Of a stretch of DNA of 64,000 nt, positions 10,324 through 20,234 are shown one piece after another (within the stretch, counting starts at the first letter, position 1; the number at the start of each line of letters is the position of its first letter). The notes under the pieces are model-generated. The model saw only the letters and a program-made list of their open reading frames with translations, was not told where the DNA came from and searched no databases. A program made the position numbers and the translations under genes. Where the stretch lies: assembly GCA_003971905.1 (NCBI GenBank), contig RSEE01000016.1, positions 62,001 to 126,000 on the forward strand, given 5' to 3'. Origin of the DNA: Moniliella sp. 'wahieum'. Its lineage: Eukaryota; Basidiomycota; Moniliellomycetes; Moniliellales; Moniliellaceae.

Positions 10324-11670
10324 TCACGACCGCCTGGGCTTTTTAGCGGGTGCTGGCTCGTCTTCGCCGGATTCCTCGTCTTCGTCGTCCTCCTCGTCTG
10401 CGCTTCCGGCGCGACGAGCAGTGACGTCCTCCATCACGAGCTCTTCCTCGTCGTCGTCGTCGTCGAAGTACTCGTCCTCCGACTCGGGAACTGGAACATT
10501 GGCCTTGAGACCCTTCATCTTCCGCGTCTGCAGCTTGGTCAAGTCCTGGCGGCCCAAGTGGACCTGACCCACAATATCGCCCATGTCGTCCACATCCACA
10601 TTCTTCCGGTCCCCCTTGCCCAAGGTCGACTTCTCTCCCTGAGTCTTGGGGCGCTTGAGCGCCTGGGCAAGCTGATCCAGCGCTGCCGGACGTCGCCGAC
10701 GAATCACGAAATCAAAGCTCGGCCCGCACTCGATGAGCTCGACCCGAGGCTTGCGCTCCCCACTCGCACGCAGATCAATTGCATAAGTCCGGAAGTGGAT
10801 CACAGAGCCCTTGGCAGAACGGTCCACAACGTTGTGCGCTTGTTGGGCGCCGGAATCAGCGCGTGCGACCCCGGCAGCATAGAGAGCACTGAGGGTGTCC
10901 TCGCGGCCCAGGGCTGCCGCATCGATGGCCGCTTTGCTCGAAGCATTAGCAGACATTGGCCCGGCTGTGACGGAAATGATGTGTTGCAGACCCGAGAGTG
11001 CAATCTGGTGCTCCCCCAACTTGATCCCTTGTCCCCGCGGAAGCTCCTCGCCGCGATAAAAGTCCATGAGAAGCGACTTGAGGTGCTGGTGAACGGGATA
11101 CTCGCTGTTGGCATATGCGCTGGCCAGTTCCATTGGCGATGCCGTGGCGGGATCCAGCGACTCGTCCAGTGCGAACTGGGGACCCGAGAAGTGGAACAGA
11201 GGCCGATTTCCCAATTGGGGCTTAATGGACTGTGGACCAGGTCAGTATGATAACCCAATAGCAAGGGGAGGGGAAATGAACGTACGCCTTTGAAGTTGCT
11301 CATGGGGAACGCTTCAAGGATGCCCATCTCGAGCATGTCGAGCACTTGTCCGTTAAACATGCGGACCCAGACCAAGTTGTCCTTGCGCTTCTTCTGGTTG
11401 GACCCCACGACAAATAGCGACGCGTCGTTCTTGGCCGAGAAGAATTCAAGGCTGGAAGGGTCGTCAAAGGGGGTGATGTCGTTCTTCTTGTTGAACATAA
11501 TAATCGGGCTTTTTGAGGGCCGCCAACTCGCGCATCGCCACATTCACCTTTTCGCCCGTCCGCAGGCCATGGACAAAGATCGCCGTCTTGGCGTTCTCCA
11601 CTTCCTTGGCGTCGCGTTTCTCAAGCGCACGTTTGGAACGGGCATTGCGCGGCTTGCGGGTGACCAGCAT
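10324..11670 (-). CDS. RPF2: Ribosome biogenesis factor Rpf2 (Brix domain)
   Basis: Nucleolar factor that, with Rrs1, loads 5S RNP into the pre-60S particle. The start at 11670-11668 gives MLVTRKPRNARSKRALEKRD, a close match to the Rpf2 N-terminus. The Brix domain follows: FNKKNDITPFDDPSSLEFFS, NDASLFVVGSNQKKR, and HIISVTAGP, then PRVELIECGPSFDFVIRR near the domain end. The C-terminal tail is strongly acidic (EDEYFDDDDDEEE) then basic, as in fungal homologues. A 56-nt intron (11230-11285) joins SNFKG to SIKPQLGNRPLF. A single frame change is needed at about 11510 in AAAAAGCCCGATTATTATG, between KKPD and IMFNKKND. It shares a 331-bp divergent upstream region with the RRM gene at 12002. Confidence 0.93.
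11230..11285 (-). other. Intron of RPF2
   Basis: 56 nt, donor GTACGT and acceptor TCCACAG on the minus strand; splicing restores the Brix domain. Confidence 0.85.
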
Positions 11671-12001
11671 GATGCTTCGTTGTCGGTTGCAGTGGTGGCT
11701 CGCCTCTGGGGTCCTCCCTTTTTTCTGGTAGGGAATGGGGCAAATTTTTTCAACTCCGCCGAGGCGGAACGAGGAGAAACGGGCCAAGCTGTAAGGGTTT
11801 GGTTGAACGTTTCAGGCGTGTCATGTGATGTGCCATGTGATGTGATATGCGACGGCTGAGCCTCAGCGCAGCGGTTAGCGCTACTCCGAAGGACGTGTGC
11901 CCCCCAGCGGAATTGCTGGACAAAATGTCGGGCGGATTGGGAGCGAGCTCGTCTTGGAGGGAAGCAGCGACTTGTGTTGTTGCCTGGGTCTCACCACCAG
12001 T
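11671..12001. promoter_or_regulatory. Divergent promoter of RPF2 and the RRM gene
   Basis: Shared upstream region of two head-to-head genes. It contains a tract rich in GTGATGTGCCATGTGATGTG near 11823-11842 and a tRNA D-arm-like string near 11875, neither with proven function. Confidence 0.45.
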
Positions 12002-13625
12002 ATGCCCTTCCCTGCGCAGGCAGCCGCCTTGCCAGTGCAACTGGCCCTTGCGGCCACGAAGCACCCATTATTTCTACCAAGACCCTCCTTTCACCCTATT
12101 CCCTGCCCACCTGGTCCTTCGCCTCGCTTCCTCCACACATCCCCTCCACTCGCCTTCCAAGAACGGGAGGATCCCGATGCCACTGCCGATGCCGATTCCG
12201 AGCCCAAGACCGACACATTTGGGGAGGTGGAAGAGCACGCCGAGGATACTCATTCCAATGTCAACAACCTCCAAGAACCGATTCCCATCCACTCGTCCAA
12301 GTTGCTGACGAATAATTCACCTTCCGAAGGGGAGCCTGATACTGGGTCCCGTGCGCCCCCTTCCCTGCGGATGTCAACACCAATCCCTCGGAAAAGAGGT
12401 TGCAGTTCCTTCGCCTGCACGGCCGATTCCGGAGCATCGGACCAGGTCAAGAACAGGCTTCTTCTCGTTCCTCCTCTTCCGATCTCGCCCATGCAATCCA
12501 AGTTGATTGAGGCCAAGAAGGCGCTGCCAGAGGTCCAGACAACTTCCATTTTCATTTCGGGATTTTCACTTGACAAGGTTGATTCTATTATCAGCATGGT
12601 CTCCAAGAACGCTGTCGATGTGAGGGCGATGAAGGTAACAAGGTCGAACCGTCGCCTGGTCATTGCTCGTTTCGCCACCACCGAGGAGGCAAGAGCGGAG
12701 GCCATCCGTTTTGACCGGCTCAAATTCATGAAAAATATCCTCAAGTCTGATTTCTTCTATGACCATACCAGTGCCAGCCCTTCAACCTTGTTACGGGTCG
12801 TCAACATCCCGGATCATGTCACGCTTCACAACACAAGGAACCTCTTTCGGGGCCGCAATCCTAAAGAGGATACGGATGCCATTGGCCTGCCTTACGCAAC
12901 AGTCTTGTCGGGAAGTGACGGCAGCCACAGTAACATGGCCCTGCTCTTCCATACGCCTGGAACGGAAGATTCTGTCAGGTCTACTGCCGATTCCAACTCC
13001 AAATAAAGGTCGATGGGCACCCAGTCAATGTCAGCACACGGTACCCTAGTGCTCGTGATACCTCATTCTATACCCGCCCCAGTCTTGCACCCTGATCAGA
13101 GTACTCAATTTACCGCGAGGTACAACCTCTCAAGACCTGGTCGAACTGTTTGGTGTCCTTGTACCGGTCCGGGCTGCGTTCGTTTCGTCATACAGCCCCC
13201 GATTTGGGCTGGTGGAGCTGCCGACGAGAGAGTACGCTGAAAAGGCACTGGCGTTTGACAACTACCGTTATGGTGGACAATTCATCAATGTTTACATGGT
13301 GGAGATGGACAGCCGTCTGATGATTAAGACGGAGGCAATGCGGAGTGGCGCGCTGCCCTTCGCTCCGTCCGACAAACTGGATGAATACCCGCAGAGGCTG
13401 TTGAAGGCGGCTATCAAGGATCGTCGCCACATCCCCACTTACGGTGTGCCGAATAGGTGGGCCGTACCTCTTGACGAGGAAGAAATCGCCCCAGAGGATG
13501 TGGTTTTTACGCCGCCCCGTCAGAAGAAAAGGCGCCCTCACGAGGTTGATTGGGACAAGTTTGTCCTCAAGTCCGAGCCAACCGAGCGAGATCGACGACA
13601 CCTTGCGAGCCAGTTCCCCATATGA
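12002..13625 (+). CDS. Predicted mitochondrial protein with RRM-like repeats
   Basis: Not matched to a named gene. The ATG at 12002 starts a hydrophobic/basic leader ending in SPRFLHTSPPLAFQ, a typical matrix presequence; an upstream in-frame ATG at 11897 is possible. After an acidic linker come three segments with RRM-like pattern: TTSIFISGFSLDKVDSIISM to RRLVIARFATTEEARAEAI (about 12540-12720), LLRVVNIPDHVTLHNTRNLF (about 12787-12850), and FGLVELPTREYAEKALAF to FINVYMV (about 13200-13305). The C-terminus is basic (PPRQKKRRPHEVDWDKF) and ends at TGA 13623-13625. The frame breaks at about 13003 and again before 13200, but the third RRM frame begins already at QDLVELFGVLVP (about 13130). Probable role in mitochondrial RNA metabolism is inferred from targeting plus RRMs. 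Confidence 0.65.
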
Positions 13626-14633
13626 CCATCTCCGATCTCCTTGTCTGCCGAGACACAACTCTTCCGGTTTCATCCTTCATGCATCATTTCTGCCTCGCCT
13701 GGTGGCCTTCGTTGTTTTTTACATGGCTGTTATATTATAGACCTCTCTCACGAGAGCTGCCCTCTTTACAGGAGCAAGTGACGACCAGACCTTATCAGGG
13801 AATCTGGAATGGGCGCAATGGATAGTAGGATTTATGCCCGATGTGTGAAACGACTATAATAGAGTAATAATGGGCTAATAAGCGCTCATACCCTGATCGG
13901 TACACCGTATCGAAACCTATATACATCTCCGTCGTCAGGTGTGCAAAGACCAGTTCAACCTCCGTGGGAGGCACAGTAGCATACAGATGGAAACGATGGA
14001 AAAGGAGGTCATGGATATTGAATACAATCGACAACAAGTACGGCAGATACCACTCAAGTACGTTTCCTGTCGCCATTGTTGGCCAGCTTCATTTACTTGA
14101 ACCTGCAACCGTGTGGGGTTCGGTAGGCTGAGCAAGATGAGCGAGAAGATGAAGTCGGTTCGGCTGGACGGGTGGCCGGGGTCGAGGAATGAGGTGCAAG
14201 TGCGGTTGGGGTCCTGACGGACGCAAGAGAACAGGAGAACGGAGATTGTCCCGCCCGACGGTGGGGGAGGCAGGGAGGTAAGGGTGAGGTGGATGTGTGG
14301 CCGGGCCCCTTGGGGGGGCAGAGCCTCTAAGGGAGCACGGCCAGGATCGCCGGAACCTCGCCTGACTCCTCCGAATTGGTTGCCGTTGAAGCGGGGCGGG
14401 GAAGGATGTGCATATAGTAGTGGTGATGGTGATGATGTGGTGGTGGTGGTGGGACTTTTCAGACGAAAGTACACAGGCTCTCGTGTCCGCTTCCCGATTT
14501 CCCCCAACTTTGATGGTTTCGTGCGGCGGCGAGAGAGAGCGAGGGCGCTTGCACATCTCTTTCCCCGTGTCCGATTCCAGTGGATGCTTAAGGCTCGACG
14601 GTGCTGAACTGCGCTGGGGCCGAGCACTGCAGT
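13626..14633. other. Tail-to-tail intergenic region, no gene seen
   Basis: Lies between two convergent stops. It has GATGGTGATGATGTGGTGGTGG-like simple sequence near 14420-14455 and open frames without conserved motifs. Part of the bHLH C-terminus could extend here if its last frame is wrong. Confidence 0.45.
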
Positions 14634-16058
14634 TCAATCCCAAGGAGAAGGTGTGCTCAGGTTTGTGCTCGCTTCCGTATCGGACGGCGTCTCAGGAGAG
14701 AGAACTGAACGATCCTCTTCTTCGTCTTCAAATGCTAACGAGCTGGTAGAGGAGCACGGGGACGGTGGCGTGGGACGTCGAGTACAGGAGCCATGCAGTA
14801 TCGGAACCGTCGTAGTAGATACCGTCATGGTCGAATCCACCTTTTCTTTCTCCTGGGGGGCGGGTGTAGTGGGATTCGCTTCAACCGGAGGAAGTGGGGT
14901 GCAGGGGTGGGGAGAAGGGTTCTTAGCAGAATCCTCCCGCACCACCGTCGTTTGTTGGGACGGTGAGGCGTCATCAGCTACCGTCGACCTATCACTCATA
15001 CTTGTGATGGACACGAAGGAAGAACGTGGAGAGAGGTTGCCATCGCTCTCCTGTTTCCGTGAAAATTGGGGGGCAATGGGAATGGGGTTGTCAGACCCAA
15101 AAGCGCTGGGCGCGGCGACGGTGGGTGGGGCAGCAAACAGGGATGACTCTGGGCAAATGGGGAAGTGAGTCGGACCACTGCTGGTAGGATACGGACCGAT
15201 TCCACCCTCTTTCCTCATCACAGACACCTCTTCCTCATCGGTGGAGCTTACGCTGAACCGAGATCGTGTGGCATGATCCGATGGGGATGAAAGCGGATCG
15301 GCGCGGCGGTGTGGAGAAGCCTGCACGGTTGCATCCTCCCCACCCGTTGAATCTTCCCCTAGGGCATGGGCAAAGGCAAAGTGCTTGGCTTTAGCCGCCT
15401 GATCGACCTCAGAACCTTGAGAGGAGAGGGAAGAAGGAGGATCGGGATGTGAAGGATTTGACGGGCAGGGACAGTCGATGCTTCCGCTCCGAGGGAGGGG
15501 GTATTGATGGAATAGGCGCGTTGGTACTCAGCCAGCTGTTGTTGCAGTTGGCAGACATAGTCTGTACCCGAATAGGCATCGGTTAGCATAGATCGAAGAG
15601 AGAGAGAGGAGAAAACGACAGAGAGAACGCACCGTATGTGTGGGAGATGATGCAGAGTTTTTCGAGCCATATCGCTCTCGATGCGACTCGTCATTTCGGC
15701 CATGGCCACTCGCCGAGCTGATCGCTGTCCTCCGCGTTGTTGTGGCAGAGGCAGAGGCGGAGGCAGAGGCGGGTTGGGCTTGGGCGCGGGCGCGACGTTG
15801 GGCAGTGCGACGACGGGAAGGAGGAAGGGGTTTGGCCCGGAGCACATCGAGCGCCTCGGCATAGCAGGCTGGCACGAGGGTCTGGAGGGGGTGAGACGCT
15901 CGTTGATCTTTTCGCGGCGGCGGCGCTCGATGAGCGAGTGGTCCGTCTTGCGCTTCAGCACGCGGGACTTGCGCGGCGGCGGGGGGGCGGACGGGGGCGC
16001 GTGGGCATGGGTGGAGGGGCGTGGCGGGGGTGGGTGGTGCCGGGGGGCGGTGGGGCAT
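14634..16058 (-). CDS. bHLH transcription factor
   Basis: Nuclear DNA-binding regulator. The basic region and helix 1 read RKTDHSLIERRRREKINERL, then LQTLVPACYAEALDVLRAKP; helix 2 is LEKLCIISHTYDYVCQLQQQ, created by splicing an intron of about 90 nt (donor GTGCGT near 15632, acceptor ACAG near 15557). HSLIERRRREKINERL and LEKLCIISHT are the pattern of a fungal bHLH group with a long loop, here containing Ala/Ser repeats. The His/Glu/Arg contacts expected for E-box binding are present. The C-terminus is Ser/Pro/Thr-rich and acidic (SSTDEEEVS, AFEDEEEDRSVL), likely an activation or regulatory region. The start at 16058 (MPHRPPAPPTP) lies about 10 bases from TATATAAC and reaches the basic region only after a frame change in the G7 tract at 15981-15987, so it is provisional. 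Other breaks fall near 15880, 15665 and 15480. Confidence 0.75.
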
Positions 16059-16490
16059 GGGGGGGTTATATACGTGCTGGCTGGCCGTGGGGCGGGGGGG
16101 CAGACGAGCGGGCGGCGAGGACAGTAGCGGTGGCCGCCGTCCTGTGCTGCTCCGCCGCCGCCCGCACAAGGCGGCTGTGGCGCGGATGAACATTTCAGTC
16201 CCCGGTCCACCCTTCCGGCCGAGGCTCTGAGTCTCAGGGTGGGACACACGCAGTACTCACTGGTGTCCCGACAGGTAGCCCTATCGCTTCGCTTGTCTGG
16301 CTCTGTCTGGGGCAACAACCGGATCGGTTAGAACCCGCGCCCCCTCCGATCGCTGGCGTGTCGCGACACCCCCCCGGTACCGCCTGCGATGCTACCCACT
16401 ACATCTCGCCCATCCGCACGCGTGTTTGCGGCTCAGACTTCATGTACCCCCCCGCAGACGACACACCTCCCAGGGCCGCACGGGTGCCTT
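16059..16490. promoter_or_regulatory. bHLH upstream region
   Basis: Contains TATATAAC (minus strand, about 16066-16073) beside the provisional bHLH start. The 3' flank of the mitochondrial membrane-protein gene ending at 16491 is at the other end. No gene recognised. Confidence 0.4.
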
Positions 16491-17572
16491 CTACGCGTCC
16501 GGGATGATTCTTGGTGCCAGCTTGCGGTTGTACTTCTCCAGTTCGACCGTCTTTTGGTAGATTTTCCGCACCAGATTCTCCTCCCGTTCGTTCAGCCTGC
16601 CATGCACACGTCATCTCGCCATCGGTCAGTAACCCCGCTCCCACGCAGCCACCCAACCCCCAAACGGACCAGGACGCACTCTTGCTCCATCGAGTACATT
16701 GCCCGCAGCCGCTGGTCGTCCGGCATGCTCAGCAGCCGCGCGCGCAGCTCCATTTCCTTGCGTTCTCTCCGCTCCTGCTCCTCCCGCCGCTGCACCTCCT
16801 CCTCGGCCTCGAGCACAGCCAGGCGCCGAGCCACCTCCTCCTCGTCCAACTGCGCATTGTTGTCAAATCCAAGCTGCTCGAACAGCTCCTGCTCATGAGC
16901 CTCCTTGGCTTTGCGGTACTTGCGCTGTGTCATCTCGTTGTACCAGCGCGACGCGAGCAACAGCAGTGACCCCAGCAACATGAGCGCACCCATCACGCTC
17001 AGCAGCACAATAACACACCCACTCACATACCGTAGTCCGAGCGGGGAAAAGTAGCGGTACGGCTCTCGCTGCACGCGCCCGGTTGGAAGAGTTGTACAAC
17101 ACGACACTGGTCCAAATCCCATCTTCTCTTTTTTCCGCATCTGCTTGAGATAGCTCCACGATAGTCCTTCTTCAAACTTGCGATCAAACTCGCTCGGTGC
17201 GTCTTTCGAACTCAGCGACTTTTGCGCCTGGCGGGCCCGCGCAGCCATCGCCTTACCAGCGCCGGCATAGCCTGAAGGGGGGCGTCGTGGCACGCCAGCC
17301 TGGGACGAAGGGGGGCGCGGCGCTTCACAAGCGCGGGCGCAAGTGCTGAACTTGCGTTGGGCCAGATCCGATCGGGAACCGGGCGAGAGACGGGGCGCGG
17401 CTGCCCCCAGCCCAGCTTGATGCAAGCCACGGGCAAAGCCAGCGCGACGAACAGCGCTGGATGACCGTACCGCCCCCATCGCTCGTTGGACAACCCGGTT
17501 CGAGGCAAGAAGGGATCCGGTCGTACGGACCAACCCCAGGCACCTTGCCAGGCGCGGCCACCGGGCCGTCAT
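16491..17572 (-). CDS. Putative mitochondrial membrane protein with coiled coil
   Basis: I cannot name this protein. The start at 17572-17570 gives MTARWPRLARCLGLVRTTGS, a long Arg/Ser-rich acid-poor leader of mitochondrial type. A soluble stretch with KFEEGLSWSYLKQMRKKEKM follows, then one membrane segment (CVIVLLSVMGALMLLGSLLL), then a highly charged helix (RKYRKAKEAHEQELFEQLGF and EEEVQRREEQERRERKEMEL) likely to be a coiled coil. An intron with donor GTGCGT (about 16681) and acceptor GGCAG (about 16583) joins YSMEQE to LNEREENLVRKIYQKTVELE, and the protein ends NRKLAPRIIPDA at TAG 16491-16493. The frame reads through the whole span. One TM plus coiled coil suggests an inner-membrane scaffold or assembly factor; this is inference. 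Confidence 0.65.
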
Positions 17573-17655
17573 ACCCGCAACCAAAACGCCCAGAGGGGAC
17601 AGTGACGAGCGCGCCACCGGACTCGTACCGGACGCTACAGCCGAGGCGGGTGTAA

Positions 17656-18614
17656 TCAAAGCTCGGGCCAACGCACGCCAAGGGTGTCGGTACGGACCAC
17701 TTGGGATGCCTGTGCTGGTGCAGAGGGCGTTTCCGTCTGGGTCGTCGAGGGAAGGGAAGATGCCATACGGACGCCAATTTGCTGCCAATAAGGTGCTTGA
17801 TAGGGCACCAAACCTGGTGCCACTCCGTCGGGGAGGAGAGATGGCAAGTGGGGGGCACTTGGCAAAGGAGGATGGGGGTCTCGCAATGCTCTGGCCCACA
17901 TGTGGGCAGCGGCACGACGCAGCACCCGGCTAGAGAACCATCCTTGCCCAGGAACAATTTCCAACCGGTTCAAGGCTCGGACCAGCGCGAGCTCTGTGTT
18001 GCGCATCAGGGTCGATCCCCTGCCTTCCCGCACCCACAAGTTGGCTGCCAAGGCGGCAAGTGCGCCGGGAGAGGGCGAGTCATGCTTGGCTCGCAGTTGC
18101 CCAGTGCGCCAGCGAAGAAGGGTGTCGATGCGGTGGGCGAGGACCAGGTCGGTGGTAGCTCGGTCGCCCAGGACAAGCACTTTTCCTTCGGCCCGAGTGA
18201 CGGATTTGGTGGTGCCGAGAAAGTGAGAGGTGACCTGCCACGCACAGGCCCACCCGGGTTTTTTGGTGCGATGGTACAACACCCCCCCCCCTGGAGTTCG
18301 GAAGAAAGGGCAGAGGCCTGCGTGCCCGCGCCATCTTCCGGCCAGGAGCCAGCCGAGTTGGACACAACCATCACATTGTGACGCCCAAATGTGCTGTAGG
18401 CCTCCTCGAGCGATTTCCGCGCGGCCGGGACGACAGACAATTGGTGCGGAAGCGTAAGCAGGTTGTCCTTGTCGAGCACAACGGCACGCACGCCAGCCGT
18501 ATACAGCGCGCGCCAATCCAGCCCGCGTATGTCACCCACGACCACATCGGGCACCACCACCCCGGGACGCACCGCGACGCTAAGGGCGGCCAGGATGCCC
18601 GGGACGTTGGGCAT
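17656..18614 (-). CDS. GEP4: Mitochondrial phosphatidylglycerophosphatase (HAD family)
   Basis: Dephosphorylates phosphatidylglycerophosphate to phosphatidylglycerol in cardiolipin synthesis, at the matrix face of the inner membrane. HAD motif I is [10 protein letters not shown], motif II region [10 protein letters not shown], the Lys motif appears in HRTKKPGWA, and the acidic motif is [17 protein letters not shown]-terminal [17 protein letters not shown] and [10 protein letters not shown] also match the Gep4 pattern. A single frame change lies at the C10 tract near 18282-18291, between the SNSAG and KKPG motifs. The C-terminus is longer than in yeast, with [20 protein letters not shown] and a tail to TGA at 17656-17658. 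The start is 268 bp from that of SF3b4, facing away from it. Confidence 0.85.
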
Positions 18615-18882
18615 GGCGGAGGAGCAAGCTCAGTCGATGCCCGCAGTGGAGATGGGCGTCGCGGCAGAAGGACTGCGGTGCCGGCTGCCGGCGGGCGTGG
18701 CGCGAGAAGAGAGAAGAGGGAAGCAGGGCGAGCGGAACTGCCCAGAGGAAATAATGAAATCCCGCCGCCGACACCGGTGCCATGCCCATCTTTTGTGCCC
18801 AGCGCCCATCGACAAACCAAGCGACGGCCAACCCACCGCGCTCGCATTCCCCCCCCCACCGCCACCATCCCCTCGGCCATCC

Positions 18883-19895
18883 ATGTCGCTCCGCAACAAC
18901 GATCTGCAGCGCAACCAGGACGCCGTATGCTACGTGGGCAACCTGGACGAGCGCGTTGATGATGGTTTGTTGTGGGAGCTCATGCTCCAGGCCGGTCCTG
19001 TTGTTCGTGTCCACATCCCACGCGACCGCGTCACCGGCCAGCACAATGCGTTTGGCTTTGCCGAGTTCCAGACGCCGGCCGATGCCGACTATGCGGTGGG
19101 CATTATGAATGGTGTCAAACTGTATGGCCGTGCACTGCGTATCAACAAAGCTTCGGCCGATCGAAAGGAGGTGGACATTGGTGCCAACCTGTTTGTTGGC
19201 AACCTCAATCCCGACGCAGATGAGCGTGATTTGCTTGATGCGTTTGCTGCCTTTGGCAACATTGTCAACCTTCAGGTGTGTTGATGTGCTTTCCAGATTG
19301 ATGTGTGTGTGTGGAGAAGGGGGAGGACTGAAGCTGACCTTATTGTTACGGACACAGGTGGCACGGGATGAGGACAACAAGAGCAAAGGCTATGCCTTTG
19401 TTTCGTTTGACAGCTTTGAGTCTTCCGACGCAGCCAAGGAGGCGATGCAGAACCAGTACCTGCGCAACCGACCTTTATCGGTTGACTATGCGATGAAGAA
19501 GGACGGCAAGCACGGCGAGAAACACGGTACCGATGCCGAGCGCTTGGTAGCTGCCCAAGCGCGCAAGCACATTCCCGCCTCGCTCCCTTCTTCCTTTGCT
19601 GCCCCACCGGCACCAGGGCGAGCGGGCTTTTCCCACCCCCCCCACCTCCTCTTCCATCGCACGTGGCCCGTGGTCTGGTGGGGCCACCACCTCCACCACC
19701 TGGGATGCCATCGCGTACGGTGCGCCTGCCCCCAGGCGCCCCGCAATATGGCGCGTTCCCTCGCGGTGTGGCCCACACCCTCCGCCAGGGATGATGGCTT
19801 ACTCTTCCCAACCAGGATGGCAGCCACCTCCGCCTCCGATGAGGGCGGGTGCCTATATGACAGGCAGCAATTCGGCCCCGTTGGGACCCCGATAA
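18883..19895 (+). CDS. HSH49: Splicing factor 3b subunit 4 (two RRMs)
   Basis: U2 snRNP SF3b subunit that contacts pre-mRNA near the branch site. [20 protein letters not shown] opens RRM1 (RNP2 CYVGNL, RNP1 AFGFAEF). RRM2 has LFVGNLNP and, after an 82-nt intron (19276-19357), KGYAFVSF. The sequence QDATCYVGNLD-like start, [16 protein letters not shown] linker and HIPASLPS are diagnostic for this family. The Pro/Gly-rich tail ([17 protein letters not shown]) ends at TAA 19893-19895. Two frame changes occur, both where a C-run seems one base short (about 19632 and 19778). The gene is head-to-head with GEP4. Confidence 0.93.
19276..19357 (+). other. Intron of the SF3b4 gene
   Basis: Donor GTGTGT and acceptor GACACAG; removal joins IVNLQ to [14 protein letters not shown] in RRM2. 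Confidence 0.85.
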
Positions 19896-20234
19896 AACGG
19901 TGGCGAGACGAGATGCTGCTGTCGTCTGCATCTTCCCCCTTTCCATGCCAATGCTACATGCCATGCTCTCCTGTCTCCCACGCGGGGTTGGTGATGAGCG
20001 GTTCTGCCCCCATCAAGTTGGGAAAAAAAGGGGGTTATGTAGGCTCAAGTAACGAGGCTGAACCGCCGGCACGGCGGGTCTGTCCAGGGAGATGAATGCT
20101 AGTGAAGACAAAGCCATCCATGGGACGATGAGCTCAAACACGAGGTAAGCGAGAAAAGGGATACAATTTAAGGGGAAGAAAGGGGAGGAGAGGAAATAGA
20201 CAACTGCCCGAGACGCCTGTGTACAGCATGACCA

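Noticed and set aside
11872-11915. tRNA-like D-arm string GCGCAGCGGTTAGCGC followed by CCGAAGG
   Set aside because: No matching acceptor stem, anticodon stem or TTCRANTC T-loop follows; at most a chance A-box-like match or a tRNA relic.
14089-14643. Minus-strand open frame downstream of the bHLH gene
   Set aside because: His/Pro/Ser-rich because of GGTGAT simple repeats; no conserved pattern; more likely 3' flank.
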